64,000 bases of DNA. It comes from Plectosphaerella cucumerina. Taxonomy: Eukaryota > Ascomycota > Sordariomycetes > Glomerellales > Plectosphaerellaceae. The position numbers and the translations under genes are program-made. The DNA lies in the NCBI GenBank assembly GCA_020746995.1, contig JAGPXD010000002.1, forward strand, positions 6,572,001-6,636,000, read 5' to 3'. Positions 30,099-43,200 of the stretch are shown here, in pieces. Under the pieces are notes generated by a model. The model saw only the letters and a list, made by a program, of their open reading frames with translations, did not search any database and was not told the origin of the DNA. Every line of letters begins with the position of its first letter. The stretch's first letter is position 1.

Positions 30099-32796
30099 CT
30101 AATCCTCTTCGATCTCCCCCTCTTCGGACCCAGAGTGGACACCGTTGTCCTCTTTCACTTCGGCCTTTGCAGCTGGCGGCGGTGGCGGCGTCTTGTTCTT
30201 CTGGCGCGGCTCCCGGACAGGGGTGCGCTCCTTCTCGACAGGTGTCTTCTCCCTGCGCAGACGCTGAAGATTCTAGTTAGCATCGAGGCGGGATTTGTGC
30301 TGATGCGAGGTGAGTCGCCGTACCTTGGAGTCTCTCGAATCACGACGATCATCTTCGTCGTCTTCTCGGCGGCGACGAGAGCCTGAAGGTCGCTCATCTC
30401 CATAAGGAAGCTCGTCGTATGAGCCAACGCGTCGCCGGAACAGTCTCTCGCGCTCGTCCTCCCGGTCACGCCGGTCTCGATCATAGTAGCCGTCGTCGTC
30501 GCGGCGGGGCCGAGGTGGGCGGTCGTAATCTCTGCCAAGGTCTCTATCGCGTTCCCGATCGCGCTCTCGATCGCGGCGCGGCGGGGGCGAGGCACGTCTC
30601 TCCCTCTCCGACAGGAAGCTCTCTGCCATCGTCGACTTGCGGTGGTTGCGCTCGCGCTCGGCAATGGCCTTGCGCCTATCAGCCTCGTAGGCATCGACTT
30701 CCGGACTGCGGCTGCGGCTACGCCTGCCGCCGCGACCACTGCCGCGGTGAGATCTTTCACCTCTAGAGCGGTCCCTTTCCCGATCGCGATAGAGGTCGCG
30801 CTCGCTGGAAGCATGGTCACGCCTTCTGCGGCGATCTCGCTCCGCATCCTCCTCCTTGTCACGGAGTCGGCGGATATGCTTCTCAAAAGCCCCCAAAGCG
30901 GCGTCCTCGGGAAGTGCCTGGAAAGCAGGGTTGTCTACGCAGCGAGGCTTTACCTTCTCCCAGGGGTCATTGATAGATATAGGGGGCTCAATCCGCTTAA
31001 GATAGGCCCGGAAATCATCGACAGCCCGTCTGGAAGGACGCTCGGGACGCTTGTCCTCTTCGGGGCGCCTTGACTTCTTCTCCTTGAGCTGTGAATTCAT
31101 TAGCATAAGTGTCAAAACGGGAGCCTCGCGTCGCATACCTTTTCGAAAACGACAACAAGTGTGTCGCGATCAATGTTAGCCACACGGCGGTTCTTCTTGA
31201 TGGCAGCATGGAACTCATCAAAGGAGGTGCTGGGGCTGACATCAAATCGTTCGTCCTAGGTACTGTGTTAGTGTCGAAGCATAGCAAGGGGGTGTGTGGT
31301 GCGGCACTCACATCAAGAGCGTCGAGGACATCGTTCCGGGGGCCGCGCAGAGCCCTCTCTTCCTCTTCAATAACATCCCAGAACAGCTCCTGTGGCGTTG
31401 AGCCTTGCTGGCCGGCCATTGCCTTGTACCGCTCATCATTCTCGATGAGGGGCAAGAATCGGTGCCACTTGGTAGCAGCGTTGATCTTGCCTTGCTCTCT
31501 GAGCTCGCCTAGGAGGCTCAGGAAACCGTCACGAGCCTTGCGCTCCTTGCGGAACTTCGTGTTCTTCTCCTCCTGCTTCGAGTCATTGAACCTACGTTCG
31601 AGAGCCTTCATATGGTTCTGGAAAGCTGTGAGGATGTCAAAGTTGCTCAGAGACTGGTACTTCTCCTCGTTTTGGAAGGGCTGTGTGGTCGAGATAATGC
31701 CTCGGGCGTCAGACCAGCGAGTGTACGGCTCCAAGTTAAGCGTTGGAAGCAATTCAACGAGGCCATCCATGGCTGTCTTCCGGGCATTTGCCTGCTGATC
31801 AATGTGCGCCCTTTTGAGCTGAACGATGTACTCCTCAAACAGCTGGCGACGCTCGGTTTCGTTGTTGGTGGACCGGAAAATGGTTTCGCCCTCAATCATG
31901 GGACGCGCAGTCTTCCAGCGTGTGTAGTGCTTGATCTCAGGGTGTCTCTTCAGCATGGTCTCGAAGTCGGCGCGAAGCTTGGACATCCTCTCCTGGGCGC
32001 GCTCCTTGTCTTGGGTGATCATGTCGTGGCAGTACTTCTCAAATGCCGATCTCCGATCCTTGGGGTCCTTGATGGCTCTGTACTGCGGGTCCCTGGCCAC
32101 GGCACGCAGGGTATCCTCCCAGCTCCAGTCGGACTGGACGCCGCTTCGCTTGAGAAGCTTCATGAAGGCAGCCTCCGCCTCCTCGAGCGTCGCGTATTCG
32201 GGATCGTTGGAGGCAGGAACGAACGCCTTGGCTGCAGGATCACCGCCATATCCAAGTTGGCGTGACTCGGGGATGAGGTCGCGGTCTCTGTCACGTTCTC
32301 TGTCGCGGTCACGGTCTCGGTCTCGGTCGCGGTGGTCTCGATGGTCGCGGTATGAATCGTTCCGGTAATCAGCGCCTCTGTCGAATGAAGGCTGGCTAGT
32401 ATGACTGTCAGTGGGAGCCAGCAGTGACGCTGATGGAGAGGGAGACTTACGCAGGGGTGGTTGGCGTGTTCGACGCTCCCAGGGCATTCTTGTACACATC
32501 GGGCATCTCCCAGGAGCTTTGCTTTGTTTCGGTGTTGTACCAATACTTCCGGCCGCCTTCAGCAGTGTACTCCTTCCAGGGTTGGTTGGCGAGTGCGCGC
32601 TGGACACGTCAGTATTCGCTTCCGGGTGTCTAGAAGACCAGACTATTCTCACCTCCGCAGGAGACATCATGTCTTCCGGCTTCGTCCATTGCGTCACTTT
32701 GGTCGCAGCGTTGTAATAGTAGGTGCGCCCATCCGGCGTTCGATGCTCCTGCCAGACGGCAGGAGGCTGGCCGCCATAGGGGACCGCGCCGTTCAT
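30099..32796 (-). CDS. PRP40: Pre-mRNA splicing factor Prp40 (U1 snRNP, WW-FF protein)
   Basis: This U1 snRNP component bridges the 5' splice site to branch-point proteins and the RNA polymerase II CTD. Six exons (32796-32653, 32599-32451, 32395-31312, 31255-31139, 31088-30324, 30263-30099) give 807 aa, every junction in phase. Two N-terminal WW domains are present: VWQEHRTPDGRTYYYNAAT and PWKEYTAEGGRKYWYNTET. The first ends in the expected WTKP, the second in WEMPD. Several FF repeats follow, including one with SGVQSDWSWEDTLRAVARD and one with KWHRFLPLIENDERY. An Arg-Asp/Arg-Glu alternating stretch separates the WW and FF parts (about 32280-32345). A second very charged RS/RD-like tail follows the FF repeats. 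It is longer than yeast Prp40 (583 aa), mainly through these tails. Confidence 0.92.
32280..32345. repeat. (Arg-Asp)n coding repeat in PRP40
   Basis: The plus strand carries repeated GGTCTC/CGGTCG-type units, which encode an alternating Arg-Asp/Arg-Glu run on the minus strand just after the second WW domain. Such tracts are often length-variable. Confidence 0.75.
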
Positions 32797-33289
32797 CGCG
32801 AAGATCCGTTCGCCACGGCGCTTTCAGACTGCCGATATCGCTGTTTCTGATTCTGCGCGCCGGTGTCTGTCGGACGACGGCGATTGAGAGTTGACGGTGT
32901 CGCAATCAAATCGGCGTGGTCGTCACGACGCGATGGACGATGGGAAGCTCGAAAATAATTCGAGTTCCACTCCTGTTCGAGCACGGGCCTTTCGTGGCTG
33001 GGGTGAAGTATTATGTAATCAGACGGGGATAGTCAATGTTGCCCAAGCTCGAGACCTCATACCACGGTGTATGTTCTCATCTCAAGTCATGAACTCGGCA
33101 CCTTCCGTCGAATAGCAAGATTTCAACTTGAGTCTGCACACTTCATCTCCCGCGAGCTGGTCCATTTTCACCTTGGATTTAGTCACTTCGACACGTCAAC
33201 CTGAACACCAGGATTTCCGTCTCGGGAGTGAACTCAAATACCAGAAAGGGGCTCTTCTTTCGTCAACACCAAATAGACCGTGGGACGCC
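32797..33289. other. Divergent promoter region, PRP40 / TRS65
   Basis: About 490 nt between divergent ATGs. The TRS65 frame is open upstream to about 33128 but has no ATG before 33290. No other feature is visible. Confidence 0.5.
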
Positions 33290-35158
33290 ATGGCCTTCGA
33301 CGAAATTTCGAACATGGATCCAATAGATGGGGCCTTCAGCTTCATTGAGAACTCCTATCTCAGCTATATCATCCCAAGGGCGACCGATCTTGACTTGGAA
33401 GAGGTATCCCAGGACCTCGAGGACACAGGAGCGCTCTTCGAAACGATAGAGAAACGACAGTCCCTCTACTTTGGTGGGTAGCTCAAATCAAAGCCTCGAG
33501 GGCGTCGGTTACTAATATGCACCCCAGATGAGACGATACAAGTCCATCTCATCCTGCGAACACCCCTAGTTGACGAGGAAGTCCTCCGTTCCTGCTTGGC
33601 GCGACTTCACATCTCGCTCGAGGCCCACATTGTCAGCAGCATCAACTCGGAGAGGGAGAACTCACCGCAACCGGACGTGATCTTCCAGGGCGTCGTGGAC
33701 GAGACAGATGATCCCTTCATAGTAGTCGATGCCTCTGCGGAGAGCGACGAAGACGACGAGGAAAGCCAGCCGCACATCTACGCCGTATGGAAACTGCCCG
33801 TCTTCCTCGCCAGGCCTCGAGCTCGTACGCAGAACCCCTCTGTCTTGTTCAAGGCGTCCGCCAGCCTCAAGCCCGTCGATGCAGCCACGGCCCTTGGGGA
33901 GAAGCCTGGTTATATGCGCAGCGGGATGCCGGCGGGCTTCAACATCCTCGAGTCATTCAACGGCGACCCTGCGCTCGGAGGCATCGCCCCGCGGCTGTCA
34001 GCGTTGCGCGTATCTCGCGTGGCACCCATCACACAATCCAAGCACTCGATGAGACCGATTCGAGCCCAGCCCGGTCTCGAGCTGCGCATCTATCCAGCGA
34101 TCCACACGAGGATGCGATTCTCGAGGCCTAACAGCGCACCAGTCTCCCCCGCGTTGATCGCACTACTTGAGGTGGACTTCACATCCCACTTCGCCTGCAA
34201 GGCGACCGTGGACAGCATTCAGCTGTCGGTCCCTGACACCATCGTCAATAACCTGAACACTCACGCCGGCCTCGCCTTGCCGGTGGCCTGCGTTGCCTAT
34301 GATCATGTTACCTTTATGTACAGGCTCGCTCCCCGGGAGGCCGAGCTGGTCTCCAAGATGCCGACCAGGGACCTGCACATCACCATCCAGGCAACAATCC
34401 ATGACACTGCTGGGCTTTGTACGCCCAAGCTGACCTTGGACTGGACTACCACGGTCGATTTCACCGTTCCTGTCAACCCTGGCTTTGGCTCCGCCTCCCA
34501 GCCTATTCAGCGGTCTCACCGGCCCTCGCAGTTATCCATCGGCGGCTCCGACGCCTCCCAATCTCTCACAGCCCCGTCCGTCAGTCGGCCAGACGCCCTG
34601 CCTGTGCTGGAGGCAGCAACGCAACGGAGCACCGAGACCTCCATCCCCGACCTCGGCCTCACCATTACATTTTGTGCACCAAAGACACCGGTCTACCCTG
34701 GCGACCCATTTGTTTGGACAGTTTACGTCGTCAACCGTACCAGCGACAAGCCAGGCGTCAACCCCGCACCTTCGCACCGCAAGCTCGCCCTCCTCGCCAT
34801 ACCGAAGCGTCGCCGCAACGACGTTCGCGTCATCCGGCCTCCCTCCACGGCCGGCAGGGGGAAGACTGTGACTGACGGTCGACAAATGGCCGACGCCGTG
34901 CTGGATGAAAACGTGGTACATGCCATGCAACGCAGCTCGTTCATCGACTCCACCGATGTCGTCTGCTTGAGCGCGGACACAAGGGTAGGGCCTTTGGCGC
35001 CCGGCGCGTGCCACGTCACCGAGCTGAAGTTTGTGGCCCTCAAGTCTGGACTTGTCAGCATGGATGCCATCAGGGTCGTCGATCTCGGCACCCAGGAGCA
35101 CGTCGATGTCAGGGACCTACCTATTATGATCGTCAGCGAGCGGGAAGCCTTGGAGTAG
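33290..35158 (+). CDS. TRS65: TRAPP II complex subunit Trs65
   Basis: This is a subunit of TRAPPII, which acts with Trs120/Trs130 at the late Golgi for Ypt31/Rab11 activation. Two exons (33290-33473, 33528-35158) give 604 aa; the intron splits the Asp codon before ETIQVHLILRTPL. The start is the first in-frame ATG, MAFDEISNMDP. The N-terminal FIENSYLSYIIP motif fits. So does the C-terminal Ig-like region with TITFCAPKTPVYPGDPF and FVALKSGLVSMDAIRVVDL, then EHVDVRDLPIMIV. The mid region is a disordered Ser/Pro linker. Assignment rests on my recognition of the fungal Trs65 family pattern rather than on catalytic residues. It converges on SLD3 with only 218 nt between stops. Confidence 0.75.
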
Positions 35159-35376
35159 TTCTGTTGCGACAACGATCATCTGTGCTCGGCTGGGAGCTGG
35201 GTTGTGTTGCTCTTTTTGTATTCAGATGCTTAGCTGCCAATACCCCCCAAAATAGGGCAGCTTGCTGCCACTTTCCGTGCCTCTCGACAATGCAGTTCAA
35301 ACATGGGCTCTGTGATGTGCCCCCTGTGTGCCTCCTTAGGCCGCTGTACGCCATGCTATGTACATATGCAGTGTCA

Positions 35377-38326
35377 TCACAAATCATCTAATTCATCATC
35401 CCATCCCAGCTGCTCAAAAATGGACTTCTTCGGGGCCGGGGCTGCTTTGACCACCGGGGTTGCCGCGATCTTGTCCTCCTCATCATTCCTGGTGATGATC
35501 GGTGCTGGCTTCGCCTTGACTGGCGTTGCAAAGATTCTGCGCATTCCGCTCGGCGACGGTGATCTTGGTGCGACAATGCGAGGTCGCGAAAACTGGTGTG
35601 AGGAAGCCACGGCACTTGGTCCGGGTTTCCGCATCATGAGGGGTGACGATGGGGGAATGGCTGGTTCGTCGTCATAGTCCGTCCGCCTGGACATCGTCCC
35701 TTTCGTGGGCGTCTCCCGGACTGCAGAGGATGGTAGTGTGCTGAGGAAGTCCTTGGTGCTGCTCCGTCGAACAGTCCCTGGAATGACGGAGACGCTCGAC
35801 GGAGGGATGATGGAATCATCATGCGAATCATCGGCCATGGCGTCGCGAAAGCGGTTGTGCACGGGGGTGGCCTTGACCTCGACCTGTTGGAACAGAGGGT
35901 GCCGGGTCGGTTTCTTGGTCTCTGTGTAGCAGGAAGCTGGTCAGCGCAAACGGTCTCATCTGGAAATGGGTGATACGCACTTCTGGTATGGGAAAGGCCC
36001 CCAGAGCTCCTCTTTTCGGCTGCCTCCATGATGGACTTGCCTGCCTGTTCTCGATTCGGACGCCTGAGAACATTGATAGCATCCCTCAACTGCGCGTCGA
36101 CCATGGCCTTCTTTTGCGCTTTCGCCTCTTCCTTGGCCAGGTTACTGCCACTTGAAAGCAATTTGGGGGGATCAACCGAGGCCCGTCCGACGCTTCCCGT
36201 GTCCCTGGAATGAAGAGAATCGCTGTTCTCTCTTTTCAGCCCTGGAATCACTGTCGAAGTAGCTGATCGTAGAAGCGCAATCGTGTTGGCAGGACCCCGC
36301 GACAGGCTTCTTCGGGACTGTTCCTTCTTGAGAGCGCGTTCGATGGTCCGCGGCTTCAAGGATGAGGCAGGCCGCTTGGTGGCTGCACCTGGCCTAGCCT
36401 CCGGTTTCTTCACCGATGGCCTGGCCCTTTCTCGCTTTGGAGACGCAATAATGACAGGACCGCCGAGTTTCCGACTGATACCATCACAGTGTTTGGGGAG
36501 GCGTGCGGCAAAGCTAGAGACGATCATGGTCAGCACTCCACGATTGCGTCGGTATCTACCACGCAACTTACAAAGGCATGATAATATCGGTGCAGAAGTC
36601 CTTGAGGGTATCTGCGGATGCCTTCCGAGCTCCTTGCCCCCCGGCGGCAGGCGGAGCCGATACCTGTGAGTCCTCGAGTAGCCTGAACTCATCCGATGCC
36701 GTGGATTGCCAAATACAAAGCCGATCGGCATGCATATCGACCAAGACTGGCAGGTTGTGTTTGTTCCGTTTCTTGGTAACAGGGGCGTCGGTCAGTGTTT
36801 GGGATTCGGTCTCCTCTTTCAGTCCTGGCAGATGCTCCTCGGCTCCGACCTCCCGAGCATGAAGTGACTCGAGAGCCAAGATTTCAAGGATGATGATCAT
36901 CTGCAACTGTGTCTCCCGGGTCCGCAGCAATTCCACATGGGACCTGATCTGGGCGGGTGGGATGCTTGTCTCGTCTGCCGTGAGCTCAGGCTTGTTGGCA
37001 AGCCACCACTTGTTGACCTGGCTCTCCTCGCCTGGGTAGAGCACATTTTTGGCCAGCTTCATTTTCCGCGGTTTCTTCCTTTTGGTCCGGCCGCCCTCGT
37101 CGGATGTCTCCACATGGGTTGCGGCCTTGGAGATGATGCCCGGGACGGTTTCTCTGTACTTCCTGTCGACTTGCACGGTGGAGATTAGGAGGCTCTTGAG
37201 GAATTCGATGAGGTCGTTCATGTCCAGGGTGCTGTCGTAATCCAGGTGAAAAGCTGCTCTCGCCCGCGACAGCGGCCCCTTGACAAAATACGCAAGCGAT
37301 CCCTGTCATAGTTTGTTAGTTATGTCATGAGACGCCCCGAGAGAGGATTCGAACCTTGGATCTATACAGAATGTCCATGTACTGGCTTCTGATGCTGTCG
37401 AAGATGGATTCTTTGGTCGGTTCCAGCCGTGTCCCCAAATCCCCGTTGGCGCCGGTCTCTGCCGACGAAGCTTGCGTATCCGGCAACACAACCGAAGGCT
37501 GCTCGAAAGAGCCCTCGCTCTGCATTGGTACTGAATCTTCCTGTGGCGTGGGTATTTGGTGGATGTCATCGTCGGATCTCTGGCGCTTGTCTGCCCGTGC
37601 AGGTTCCTCAAACGCAGCAACGGACTGAGACCTTGCCCTTTTCCGAACAGCCGACTGGAGGGCTTCAATGGCGAGCCTCTTTTCCTGGGGTTGTGTGTAC
37701 AAGTCCGTGACGGCAGGGGATCCAGCTCGAGGCAGACTCTCTGTCGGGTGCGTGTCGCGGGTGTCGAACAGCCGGGCTACCGAGACAGTCGCCTTGGCCG
37801 CCAGCTCGGAGGCGCTGACCCATGATCCCAGCTTGCAGATTGTGAAGAGCTTTCGGCCATTCCTTTCGATTGCGTATAGGGTATTGGAGCGTTCGGGTCG
37901 GGCGATCAAGACGCTGGCCTTCTCCGCCATGCGCTCTTCGAGCTCAAGGATCTTGATGTGGGATTCGAAGAATCGACTCGGGTGAAGGTCTCCATGGGGG
38001 GCTGTAAAGTCGATTGAGGCCAGGGGCAGGTCTTCGCGGGCCAAGAGCATCAGTGGCTGCAGGGTGCGCGGTTTCGACGAGGGATGCGATGGGTACGGCT
38101 GCCACGGTCAGATTTTGACTCGAGGAGGGTCGTCCTCGCATACCTTGACCACGAAGGTCGATTTCAAGAGGCTTTCCAGCGCGTTCGAATTCATCCGAGG
38201 CCGTGGCTTTCCGTCGCTGGTCGGGTGTTGGTTTCGGTTGAGGGAGCCTTCGGAGCTGGGCGTTAGAATGCCAAGGGGTCCCTTTTGCGACACGTCGGAC
38301 GACGCGATCTGCCCAGGGAGAGGCAT
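35377..38326 (-). CDS. SLD3: DNA replication initiation factor Sld3
   Basis: This is a CDK target that, once phosphorylated, binds Dpb11 and brings Cdc45 to loaded MCM at origins. Five exons close in frame to 911 aa: 38326-38144, 38098-37355, 37302-36572, 36513-35981 and 35921-35377. The N-terminal segment crossing the first intron reads KSTFVVK then PYPSHPSSKPRTLQPLMLL. The core Sld3 domain includes LAYFVKGPLSRARAAFHLDY and the signature helix RETQLQMIIILEILALESL. The C-terminal half is basic and Ser/Thr-Pro-rich (likely CDK sites such as the SPSPS patch). It ends with SIFEQLGWDDELDDL, which resembles the extreme C-terminus of other filamentous fungal Sld3 proteins. The second intron uses an atypical donor (GTTCGA). 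Low overall conservation is normal for this family. Confidence 0.82.
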
Positions 38327-40248
38327 CGAGGCAACAAAGGATCTTCTGCCATGTACCTATCCGCCCAGGTGTAATGGCTCTATGCTCGCTCCGGGCTAGG
38401 CGACATGCGAAGGCGATCGGGTGGAGGTCGAATTCGAGATTGGAGGTCGCGCACCTTTTGGGAGGATAAAGTGCTTCCCGCGTGGTAGAAAGTGCTAAAG
38501 TGTGGCGCTTCGCGTCGAGTGACGTTGAAAAGTGGCTCGTCGCGTCCTGTCAACAGGTGCAGTGTGGCTGAGCCAAAGCCACCCCTGTAGCGGCTGTGGA
38601 ACGACACTCGGGCATCACGCACCCTCCAATCCGTACCACCAACTGCATGACGATTCATGATGATCCAGATGGCGTACATATTGCGCATCACATGCAGTAT
38701 GCGCTTTGGCCGATGCGACCTTTTCAGCAGGATTGACATCTAGACCATTGGCTTCACATCGGCCCTCATGGCACCGAGCAAATCTACCGGTGAACATTAT
38801 TCAAGCAGCGGCAAGTAGATCATGTTGAGCCGAGACCCATTTCACCCGTCGTATAACTTCCACATCCGTCCTGCTCACTTCGATCTCCCACGCGACGGGC
38901 GTGCTTGAGCTCGAGGTCAGTACGGTACCTGCATATAGATCCACGCCCGCCTTCTAGTCGTCGGGAGCAGCTCTCGACAGACATCACCGCCGCTCGCAAG
39001 TCGCGGCCCGTCCAGCCAGGCATGCAAAGCAATGTCTCATCGCGTTGGCTCCATCGTACTCGGACAATCTAGCGGTGAAGGGTGGACCACAGCACAGGGC
39101 CGTGAGACATCAAAAAATGAGACTCGAGTCACGAGGCAGATCTTTGTGGGGATGGATGCACAAGTGGACGGACGGTTGATCGGGGTCTTGTCTTGCTAAC
39201 CCCGTAAGCGCGATTAGCGAGCCCGACGGATGGAAAGACTGACGTGGGCAATTTAGAACAGACAACGTCGGATCAGACAGGCTTGAGACGAAGCTGAGGC
39301 GCGGCTTCATTGACATGAACCCGTAGTCCTGACCGTGAGGCTCTTGGCAACGGACTGTATCAGCCTGGGCAGACCAGACCTATATCAGAGACTGTAAGCC
39401 GGGCCGCACCGGCTTCCGCTCTGCCGCCAGGGCTGGCTGTCTCGCATCGTCCCTCTCGGCCCGTTGTCGCAAAGATGTTGGCAGAGGTGCTGCTCGTCGG
39501 AACATCCAAGGTGCCAAGGTGATCGAGGTGCTGTTGCGAGTCATGTGAAGCACATCGCGGCAAGGGGGGGCACTTTGTGATCCCGATGTCTGAGCGTGGC
39601 GGGGCTGGAGCCAAAGTCCGAGAGACACACGCGAGTGTGTTGACGCCGTCGATGTCGGTAGATTGTGCGATCTGTCGGTGAGAGCAGTGTCTTGGGCCGG
39701 CTGCCGATATCTCATCAAGGCCATCGTAGCGTCCGAGCATATTGAGGCTGTATCGGCGTCTGATGCCCGACTTCCGCGAGAGCCGACTTGTTCCAGTAAT
39801 CAAAATCCTATGTACTTACAGCCCCGCCGATGGCGAATCGCATTTTTCAGCTGGTAGCATGGAGGGGATATAGCATGCATGGTGGTATCGTAGGAGGCCC
39901 TCGTTCTCGACCTGGCTTGGCTGATCCAGCATGGAAGCCCGCTAGCATCTGGTGCCTTGCAGGAGGTCGAGGTACCCGTGATTGTGAACGTGTCCGGCGG
40001 GGCGGCCTGGAATGCGGGCTGCTATCAGCACCCCGCTTGAGGACATCCCGGTGCGTACACTCGTAAGGGGGCCGATTGTGAAGCGGGCACATGAAGCGTC
40101 AACGACGAATGACGGAGCGATGAGGATGTTCGAATGGGCGGTGAGAGCACACCATCAAACGGCTAGCAGCCCTCTAGAAGGGCTGGAGAGGTCAGCAGAC
40201 GTTGTCTCGCTAGCGAAAATGCAGCTAAAAGATGAGGGGGAGGGCCCA

Positions 40249-40265
40249 GGGGGGGGGGGGGGGGG
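40249..40265 (+). repeat. Homopolymer G tract (17 nt)
   Basis: An uninterrupted run of 17 G within a purine-rich context in the gene-poor region. It could form a quadruplex and is prone to sequencing error. Confidence 0.9.
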
Positions 40266-43200
40266 CAGAAGCGTGGGTGCAGTAAGGTGCATCCAAGCCT
40301 GACACCCCGGCCCCTGATCAGCGCAAGGAGCTAATGCCAGGTTCAGGTCCCGACCTTGGTCCCAGCATGGCCCTCGGAGCGGGCCATGCCATGAAGCTAG
40401 AGTGTTTTGACCACCAAGAGGGTGGGCTGTAATAAAGTACTTTCTCGATCATGGTGTGATGGCGGGCGCGTAAAGTGTCTCGTGAGATGCAGGCCAGAGG
40501 CACTGGCTTCAGGATTTATTTGCTTTTCTCGGTCGCTTTTCACGTGGCATACTGCACGTAAGTATCCAAGTATGGTTGATAAGGAGCTGGGGTGGTGTGC
40601 GGGTCATTTGGGATATGCAAGCACTCTACTTGCACAGCGTCTTGTCGCCGCTCGCTCAAGATGCCCAGATGCGGCCTCATCGATGGGTCCTCCTGGGTTA
40701 TCCGTACGGATGGCCCACCAGGATGTTGATGCCCTCGTCTTGGCTTTGCCCAACCGACCTCCTCGTTTCGGAGCCAATTCCGGTGCCAGGTGAGGCTTGG
40801 GGGCAGGCGGCAGGTGACATTCGGTCAATGTGTTCTGGGACATTGCAAAGGCCAGAAAGGGTAAGCCACGGCAAGCGGCATGCGATCTTGACTGGGACTG
40901 GCGGCAGCTCGCCATCTCGGCAAAGTCCCTACCCGGAGGTTTTGGTCGCTCCGAATCCGACCGATTGACGCTCACCGGCCGGCGAGTGCAAAGGACGAAC
41001 TTGAAGTCTTCCCCCTCCATGACGGTGACGTTGCTCGGGGCGCCCGTTGGCATGCGGGGTGAGACGAATGTGCTGCCACCTAGACAAAGGCGTTGAAAAA
41101 AGCAACATGAACTCCGCCAGCGTAGGCTGCGTGCGCCCTGCGCTCCATGCACCACCAGATCGTCAAAACGGGTGGTGGGGTGCAGCAGCAAGTACGGTAC
41201 GTGATCCCGTCACGGTACAAACAAAACGTGTGCTGTGTGCCTGCCGGTCTTTTCTCAGCGGTCAGCAAAAAGCAAGGGGAGTCGTCACATCTGTTTCAAA
41301 AGTCGCAAGACGATCTCCCACCCGGCAGTCCTGGGCAAAGCCCGGCAAGGAACACCCATGAATACAAGATCACGGCGGGCCAGTCTCGCACGAGAGACTG
41401 AGAGCGACGACGGATCGGCCCTGATCCGCTCTTAGACCACGATTTGCTGGCGGGCTAGTAAATCGCGAAGGCTACGCCAGGAAAGGGGCATCCCTCCGTC
41501 CGTGGGCCGGGGTGGGTGGTTGGTTACAGTGGTTGGTGGTGATGGTGGTCCAGTGGCTTCACAAGTTCACGTTCTCCTCCTCTGTTTCCCCCCCTGTACC
41601 CTGTAACCAACATCATATCGGTGGGGGGGCACAGACGCCGTTGGCACCTGTGGCCCGCGCGGTGCGCTCTTCCCCAGCCATCACGGACGCGAAAGCCAGG
41701 CCGCCCGGGCTCTTCCAGAAATTCGAAAAAAGACATGGATGACTGGTTCAGAGAGCTTCCCCGGGAGGCCCGTCGCGTCCAGCAATCGACGCGGGCCGCA
41801 GTTGAATGTCCGGGGCATATCCCTCGACCAAGTGCTGACCTGGTGAGGCCGCTCGCCAATAGAAGGCGTCCACGACGAAGAGAAGTTTCAGCATCACGTC
41901 TCTTGATGCTCGGGCGGGGGCCTGATTGGATCGTCCTGGTGTTGCCAGCGAGAGCCACTGTCGACAGCCTCATGTGCTAGCCAGGGCGTGGAGGTGGTTG
42001 GCTCGGCGCGGACCCGACCTCTTGGAGCCCGTTCCTGTTCGAATCGCTCACCGCCTCGCTGCTGAAACCACACGACGTGGATTGACCGAGATGCCGAGCT
42101 ACGATCGAGAGTAAGTAGGTGAGTTGTCGGTCCCGTTGCTACCAAGGGAGAGGCTGCGCTGGCTGCGCTGGCAGGGCTGACTGGCCTAGACCTTGTACTG
42201 CGAGATCATGGATGTAAGTTGGTTTTCCAGCAATTTGCGCTCGCTCGACGGAATACCAGAGGCTGTTCTTCGGGTGCACCGTGTTTGATTGCGTCAACCG
42301 AAAAGATGTCTCGCGTCGATTCCCCCGGGCGGCGACATGGATGGCATGAACTGTCAACTGCAAAGGCCCGTGAGGTAGGAAGCCCCGGGCGGGAACAGGG
42401 CCTGTCATGTCGCACGGGATCGGGCTACAATTACGCCGTGCCCCTTTTAGTGACAGGCATGCCTCAGGGCAGTAGATCTAGGGTCAGCAAAGGATGGCAG
42501 GCCAGTAGGTGACTTCAGGTTGGCCGCAAAACTTGAGATGCAGCCGTGCCCAGTGCACGCAAACTTGAACGCACACGCCCCTACCAAAGAGCAGCCAAAA
42601 GCTGCAATAAGTCGATCAACTCGGGGCCCGCATCACACCCGTTCCTGGCTACGAATAGATACAGTAGTATCAAATGGAGGCGCCGGGGGTGTGCTGCATG
42701 CGAGGAGGAGGTGCGAGGCGGCCGTGCCTGACGAGGCCAGGTGCAGGAACAGCACGAACACATGGCACCATCCAGGCCTCGAGACTGGGGGGTTTGCCAA
42801 TTCGGAGATATCGGTACCTGAACACGTCGGCTTACCATCAGTTTGCCAAGACATCCAGCCCAGAAGCCCGACTCGGACTTGGGCTGCCCCGAATCGAACG
42901 GCTGGTTAGGATGGAAGGGCTTCACGTTTGAGGGTCACGTCACCGCCTCCAGGTCTCCAGGTCTGCTTCCACTGCCTCGTCCGAAGTGTGCCCCTCGGGC
43001 AATTTCTGTCAGACGGCGGCTCAGCTTCGCCCACGGGCAGCCGACGCGTCCCGTCCTCGGACGATGTTCCATCCTGAGCTGAGGTTTTCTCTCCATGTCC
43101 CTGTCTGCGGGACGGAATTTGAACGCTTCTTGGGCTTCCCCTCTTTCTGCTCACCAGCCAGCCCCTATCGCGAAGCGCGCAGCCCGCATGCGTGAGGGGG

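Noticed and set aside
37340..37365. GGTTCGAATCC on the minus strand, resembling a tRNA T-arm
   Set aside because: It lies exactly at the SLD3 exon 2/intron boundary. The upstream 60 nt are SLD3 coding sequence with no D-arm or acceptor complement.
42885..42925. GTTCGATTCGGGGC on the minus strand, resembling a tRNA T-arm
   Set aside because: The T stem pairs for only three bases and no 5' acceptor partner for GCAGCCC is found within tRNA distance.
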